A stretch of DNA of 64,000 nucleotides. Origin: Shewanella khirikhana (lineage in GTDB: Bacteria > Pseudomonadota > Gammaproteobacteria > Enterobacterales > Shewanellaceae). The stretch spans positions 1,116,001 through 1,180,000 of the forward strand of contig NZ_CP020373.1 in the NCBI RefSeq assembly GCF_003957745.1, in the 5' to 3' direction. Positions 59,843 to 64,000 of the stretch are shown piece after piece. The notes beneath the pieces were generated by a model. The model had not been told where the DNA came from, searched no databases, and saw nothing but the letters and a program-made list of their open reading frames with translations. A program made the translations under genes and the position numbers. The stretch's first letter is position 1. Each line of letters begins with the position of its first letter.

Positions 59843-61538
59843 AACCGACATCATCCTCAACCTTGCCGGCAATCTTGCCACCAAGGCCCGCCAATATGGC
59901 AACTCCATGAGTGAGTTTGCCAAGCGCAATGAAAAAGCCATGACGCTGCTGCGCAGCACTACCGAAGCCGCTGGCCGGGGTATCGATACCCTTGGCAATC
60001 GCTATGTTGGTTTGGCGGCTGGGTTGGTTACCGGTGCCACTGTGCGCAATATCGGTAACTTCTCCGAGCAGATGACCCGCATCGGTACCAATGCCAAACT
60101 CACCGATGAGCAGGTGTCGCAGCTCAAAGGCAATATTCTGTCACTGGCCAATCAAGCTGATATCCGCATCGATACCACTCAATTTGCCACCGCGGTTGAT
60201 GAGCTGCTGGGCAAAACCGGTGACTTTGAGTTTGTGCTGAATAACCTGGAAAACATGGGCCTGTTTATGCAGGCTTTTGGCGCGGATGCCAAATCGAGCG
60301 GCGCTCTGTTTGCACAGTTCCGCGAGAAAGGCATTCGTGATTCAAAGGCAGTAATGAACACCATTGATGATCTCTACAGCCAGTTCGCCATTGGTAGTGT
60401 CAACGTGAAGGATTTGGCATCTATTTCGGAGCAGCTTTTTGCCACTTATCAAAGCCAGGGGCCACAAGCGATTACCCAAATGGGCGCCCTGGTGCAGCTG
60501 TTTGCCAAGGCCAAGGGTAATGCCAATGAATCGTTAACCTCAATTCAAGCTGTGTTTGCCACATTCTCGGATAAACAAAAAGTTCAATTTTTAAATCGGC
60601 AAGGTATCGAGGTATTTAAAAAAGGCACTAAGGAGCTGCGCCAGCCAGTTGAGTTGCTGCTGGAGATATTGGATAAGGCAAAAAATGACCCGCTTAAATT
60701 GGGTGATGTATTTGACCAAACATCATTGCAAGGTTTGGCGGCGTTATATTCGCAGGAAAATAAAGACCTGCTTGAAAAGATGGTGACCTCAACAGGCGAA
60801 TATGGCGAGACACAAAAAGCAGCCGCTAAAAATGCCGCCGAATTTAATAACGCCATGAAGGCGCTTAATACCTCATTTAATAACTTTGCTGAAAGTCGCC
60901 TTTCCCAACCGATTAAAGATTTAGCCGATGCCATTAATGGTGTTGACCAGAAAACGATTGATAACTGGCTTAAGTGGGGTGAAACCGCGCTATGGGTGGT
61001 GGGCGGTTTAATTGCCGCCAAGAAAGGTTTGGAAGTAGCCAGTGACCTGAAAAACATATTTGGTAGTAAAGGCGCGGGTGGCGCTGGCGGTGGTGGTGTT
61101 ACTGATATGGGCGTGATGCCGGTGTACGTGGTCAATATGGGTCAGGGGGGCATGGGCGGCTTTGGCGGTATGCCTGATGCCGCGGGTGGCAATGGCAAGA
61201 GTCAAAGCAAATGGGGGCGCGTTGGCAGCGCTGCTAAGACCGGCGCAGCAGCACTCATCATGTACCCAATTGTTGACTCGATTGCTGATGCGGTGATTGG
61301 CGATACCGATTTTGGCAAATGGGCCAAGGCCACCACTTTGAAGGATGTCTTTCCCGGGATCTTTGGCGCCGGCCTGACCGATGTCAGCAAACCAGCCAAC
61401 AACGACATTGCCAACATGGTCAATGGCATTAATGGCCAGTTGAATCTCAAGTTGGATCTGTCTGACAACCGCCCCAAGTTGACTGTAGTGAAAGCCCCAC
61501 CTGGTATCAGCGTGGATCCCGATACCGGCATCAACTGA
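59826..61538 (+). CDS. Tape measure protein (Mu gp42-like)
   Basis: A 570-aa helical protein: TDIILNLAGNLATKARQYGNSMSEF opening, hydrophobic helices at LWVVGGLIAAKKGLEVA and later GAAALIMYPIVDSIADAVIG, glycine-rich linker, end VDPDTGIN. Short for a tape measure, so the tail is short. Homologue in nested element at 31295. Confidence 0.9.
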   Translation: MAQQLKTDIILNLAGNLATKARQYGNSMSEFAKRNEKAMTLLRSTTEAAGRGIDTLGNRYVGLAAGLVTGATVRNIGNFSEQMTRIGTNAKLTDEQVSQLKGNILSLANQADIRIDTTQFATAVDELLGKTGDFEFVLNNLENMGLFMQAFGADAKSSGALFAQFREKGIRDSKAVMNTIDDLYSQFAIGSVNVKDLASISEQLFATYQSQGPQAITQMGALVQLFAKAKGNANESLTSIQAVFATFSDKQKVQFLNRQGIEVFKKGTKELRQPVELLLEILDKAKNDPLKLGDVFDQTSLQGLAALYSQENKDLLEKMVTSTGEYGETQKAAAKNAAEFNNAMKALNTSFNNFAESRLSQPIKDLADAINGVDQKTIDNWLKWGETALWVVGGLIAAKKGLEVASDLKNIFGSKGAGGAGGGGVTDMGVMPVYVVNMGQGGMGGFGGMPDAAGGNGKSQSKWGRVGSAAKTGAAALIMYPIVDSIADAVIGDTDFGKWAKATTLKDVFPGIFGAGLTDVSKPANNDIANMVNGINGQLNLKLDLSDNRPKLTVVKAPPGISVDPDTGIN

Positions 61539-61548
61539 TAAAGGCGTT

Positions 61549-61571
61549 ATACAGGAGCTATACAGGAGCTA
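61549..61571. repeat. 11-bp tandem duplication carrying a doubled ribosome site
   Basis: TATACAGGAGC occurs twice just before the gp43 start, so two GGAG sites precede the ATG. Confidence 0.85.
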
Positions 61572-61574
61572 TGA

Positions 61575-62897
61575 ATGGCATTTGAAGATCGTTTATCAGC
61601 ATCCTTCCGGGGTGTTGCATTTTTACTGGAAGAGGCTGACGGCGAAAGCGGCCGCCGCGCCGTGCCGCATTCATACCCCAAAAAGGAAGTGGGCTACACC
61701 GAGGACAACGGCAAGGTATTAACCCGGGAGAACATTACCGGGCGAGTGCTGGGTGATGACTATCTGCAGCAGCTTGAAGCGATACTGACCGCATTGAATA
61801 AGCCTGGACCGGGTGAGCTGGTGCATCCCTGGTTTGGCATTCGCAAGGTGCAGATTGGCCGGGTCAGCCACAAGCTGGTAAACCGCATTGATGGCACAGC
61901 AACCTTCAGTTTTGAGGTGTTTGAGGTTGGTGAAAACCTGTTCCCCAATGCCAGCAGCGATACCGCGACTGAAGTCGGTACCGAGGCCGCCAACACCCAG
62001 GTTTCGATTGAACAGACCTTTGCCAATGAGTTTGACGTCGATGCTCTGGACGGCGTGGGCGACATGGTGGACTTGTTCCTGGACGATATGGACGAACTGG
62101 CGCGGGGCTTGCCTTCGCTGCCGGATGAGCTGCGCCAGTGGACCGACAGACTGATGCGCACCAAGGACTCGATAGGCGCATTGCTGGCCTATCCCGGTGA
62201 GCTGGCCCGCGAAACCATGGGCCTGCTGGAAGACATCAAAGGGGTGGTAAAAGACCCAATACGCTCGCTTGAGGTGTACCGCAATGTGCAAAATCGCTGG
62301 CAGGGTACCCGCGCTGAGCTGGCGGTGAGTGGTGGCCTTGCCAGGGATATCAGCAGCGAAGGCGGCATGGCGGCGTCGGTGCCAAAAATATCCAACCCCA
62401 CCAAGCTTGATGCCATTCAGGCCAATGCTGCGGCCTTTAAAACTCTGGTGCTTGACAGTGCTGCTGTGGCGCAGTGCGCGGCATTGGCAGAGGCCGACAT
62501 AGTGCAGAAGCTCGATGACCAGGAGCAAATGGTTGAAAGCCTCTCTGGCGCCGAGCGTAACGCCATTCTGACCGGCCAGCAGCTTAAGTCATTGGGATAT
62601 GGCATTGCCGACCAGTTGGCGGAGTATGCCGCCACAGCGGTAGAGAACGGCAGCAGCGCCGTATGGCGCCAAATGCGCCGTTTACGCCAGGCAGTGCTGG
62701 CCGATACCCGCGCCCGCGCCGAGCTGCTGCCGCAGGTAAGCATATATCGCCCAGTTACCACTGTACCTGTGGCCCTGGTGGCGTGGCAGCAAACCGGTAA
62801 TACCGAACGGCGCGACAGTATTGTGAAGCGTAATGGCTTTGCCAATCCGGCCTTTATTTTACCCACCGCCGACGTTGAGATTATTTCGGAGAGCTGA
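61575..62897 (+). CDS. DNA circularisation protein N (Mu gp43-like)
   Basis: A 440-aa protein: DRLSASFRGVAFLLEEADGESGRRAVPHSYPKKE and TEDNGKVLTRENITGRVLGDDYLQQL, typical of the family N-terminus. Despite the name it is a tail/baseplate protein. Confidence 0.88.
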   Translation: MAFEDRLSASFRGVAFLLEEADGESGRRAVPHSYPKKEVGYTEDNGKVLTRENITGRVLGDDYLQQLEAILTALNKPGPGELVHPWFGIRKVQIGRVSHKLVNRIDGTATFSFEVFEVGENLFPNASSDTATEVGTEAANTQVSIEQTFANEFDVDALDGVGDMVDLFLDDMDELARGLPSLPDELRQWTDRLMRTKDSIGALLAYPGELARETMGLLEDIKGVVKDPIRSLEVYRNVQNRWQGTRAELAVSGGLARDISSEGGMAASVPKISNPTKLDAIQANAAAFKTLVLDSAAVAQCAALAEADIVQKLDDQEQMVESLSGAERNAILTGQQLKSLGYGIADQLAEYAATAVENGSSAVWRQMRRLRQAVLADTRARAELLPQVSIYRPVTTVPVALVAWQQTGNTERRDSIVKRNGFANPAFILPTADVEIISES

Positions 62898-62902
62898 TGT
62901 AG

Positions 62903-63982
62903 ATGGCTGACAATATTATTTTAAAAGCCGGCGGCAATATTTATCAGGGCTGGACCAAAATCAGCGTGACTCGCTCGCTTGAGGCAATGTCGGGCACTTT
63001 TGATTTGGAATTAACCTGGAAATGGCAAGGGCAAGCAGGCCAATACGAAAAGTTTATGGAGCCCATCAAGCAGGGCCAGCAATGCACCGTGGATATTGGC
63101 AGCGAGCGGGTGATTACCGGCTATGTGGATGACTGGATCCCCAGTTATGACGATACCACTGTGACCATTTCTGTCTCTGGCCGTGATAAAACTGCCGACC
63201 TGGTGGATTGCTCGGTAGATATCCAAAGTGGCCAGCTTAATAACCAAACCTTAAGCCAAATCGCTAACCTGGTTTGCAAACCATTTGGCATCGAGGTGGT
63301 GGTAAATACCGATGTGGGCGAGGCGTTTCAGCGAATTCAGGTTGAACAGGGGGAGACCCCGCACGAGCTGCTGTCGCGCCTCGCCAGACAGCGCGGTGTG
63401 CTGCTGACCAGCGACACCTTTGGCAACCTGGTGATTACCCGTGCCAGCAAAACCCGGGCTGGGGTGGCCTTGAAGCTGGGCGAGAACATCAAAGCGGGCC
63501 GTGGGCGTTTCAGTTGGCGCCAGCGCTATAGCAAGTTCACTGTGAAAGCTGCTGGAGCTGGGCATGGCGCCTGGGACAGCGCCGCGTTATCAACCGTAGG
63601 CGGTATTAAAGCTGATGTGACGGATACCGAGATAGGCCGCTACCGGCCGCTGATTATCGTTAATGAAGAGATCACCACTGCAGAAGGTGCGGCCAAGCGG
63701 GGCCAGTGGGAACGCCAGCGCAGCATTGGTAAATCCAACACGGTGGAATACACGGTAACCGGCTGGCGCATACCGCAAACCGGTAACCTGTGGGACATCA
63801 ATACCCTGGTACCCGTGAGTGATGAGATCATGGGTATCGAAGAAGACATGCTGATTGCTTCATTGATGTTCAGCGAAGGTGACGATGGTCGCCTGACCGT
63901 TATCAGCGTGGTAAGGCCTGATGCCATGGACATTCCGGCCCAAGTGGTGAGCAACACCAAGCTTGGAGGTGGCCAGTGGTAA
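62903..63982 (+). CDS. Baseplate hub protein (Mu gp44/P-like)
   Basis: A 359-aa gpD-like hub: NIILKAGGNIYQGWTKISVTRSLEAMSGTF start, VDDWIPSYDDTTVTISVSGRDKTADLVDCS, and EQGETPHELLSRLARQRGVLLT. Forms the trimeric hub above the spike. Confidence 0.9.
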   Translation: MADNIILKAGGNIYQGWTKISVTRSLEAMSGTFDLELTWKWQGQAGQYEKFMEPIKQGQQCTVDIGSERVITGYVDDWIPSYDDTTVTISVSGRDKTADLVDCSVDIQSGQLNNQTLSQIANLVCKPFGIEVVVNTDVGEAFQRIQVEQGETPHELLSRLARQRGVLLTSDTFGNLVITRASKTRAGVALKLGENIKAGRGRFSWRQRYSKFTVKAAGAGHGAWDSAALSTVGGIKADVTDTEIGRYRPLIIVNEEITTAEGAAKRGQWERQRSIGKSNTVEYTVTGWRIPQTGNLWDINTLVPVSDEIMGIEEDMLIASLMFSEGDDGRLTVISVVRPDAMDIPAQVVSNTKLGGGQW

Positions 63983-64000
63983 CCGAACGCTACATTGACA
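63976..64000 (+). CDS. Start of next tail gene (partial, probably gp45-like spike/baseplate)
   Basis: GTG at 63976 after GGAGG reads VTERYID before the window ends; overlaps gp44 by 7 bases. Identity only from Mu gene order. Confidence 0.5.

Larger units (their letters stand above)
27967..64000 (+). mobile_element. Mu-like transposable prophage (left 36 kb; right end outside window)
   Basis: Begins with TG at 27967, immediately after coding sequence of the interrupted transporter. Gene order follows Mu: repressor, ner, A, B, early genes, gemA, mor, lysis, gp25-gp28, portal, F-like, I/Z, T, gp35-38, sheath, tube, gp41, tape measure, gp43, gp44. Without the nested 7-kb element the visible part is about 29 kb, so roughly 8-10 kb of tail genes and the right end are missing from view. 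The A gene is disrupted, so this copy is probably unable to transpose by itself. Confidence 0.95.

Overview
The window looks like a chromosomal segment of a Shewanella-like marine gammaproteobacterium. This is inferred from the gene families (YbiT, KefG/KefB-type pair, DUF1415, oligosaccharide-type TonB receptors, LacI-controlled beta-glucan genes) and from the prophage type; no database was searched. It falls into a host part (1-27966) and a transposable Mu-like prophage (27967 to beyond 64000) that carries a second, nested element (31041-38122).

Host part. Positions 1-7900 hold the end of an ABC-F ATPase, a VOC protein, a potassium-efflux pair, a DUF1415 protein, an iron-type TonB receptor behind a Fur box, and a small secreted protein. 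Positions 8177-27140 form a beta-glucan (laminarin-type) utilisation locus: a secreted GH16 lipoprotein with three C-terminal beta-sandwich repeats, two large TonB receptors, a LacI regulator, a GPH-type symporter, a GH1 beta-glucosidase, a FucP/GluP-type sugar transporter, a GH3 exo-glucosidase and a ROK sugar kinase. Four palindromes of the form TGWAAGCGCTTWCA sit at 8207, 18166, 18343 and 22221, so the LacI protein probably controls the whole set: outside depolymerisation, import by TonB receptors, hydrolysis to glucose, inner-membrane uptake and phosphorylation.

Prophage. A Mu-like phage has inserted into an EamA transporter gene. From its left end it carries an SOS-type repressor (Mu HTH fused to an S24 peptidase domain), ner, transposase A, B, a run of small early genes, gemA, mor, a lysis region, gp25-gp28, portal, minor head protein, protease/scaffold, capsid, gp35-gp38, sheath, tube, frameshifted tail chaperone, tape measure, gp43, gp44 and the start of the next gene. 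The right end lies outside the window.

Nested element, the main discovery. The transposase gene is cut by a 7082-bp insertion (31041-38122) that starts TG and ends CA, is flanked by a 5-bp duplication (TCGGT) and whose removal restores a 668-codon transposase frame. Its ends carry the same repeated motif as the prophage left end, so it is a Mu-type transposon, but it has no transposase or B gene. It encodes an unknown 151-aa protein, a small-terminase-like DNA-binding protein, two Mor-like activators, a possible tail chaperone, a protease/scaffold with shortened scaffold part, a diverged major capsid protein and a tape measure protein close to that of the prophage. It has its own GGGATTT repeats where Mu-type pac sites lie, a structured 5' leader, and a TTTAAAC control module shared with the prophage head operon. 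The best reading is a phage satellite of Mu-like phages: mobilised in trans, building its own capsid and using compatible helper tails. This is inference from sequence; a rearranged remnant of a second Mu-like phage is the main alternative.
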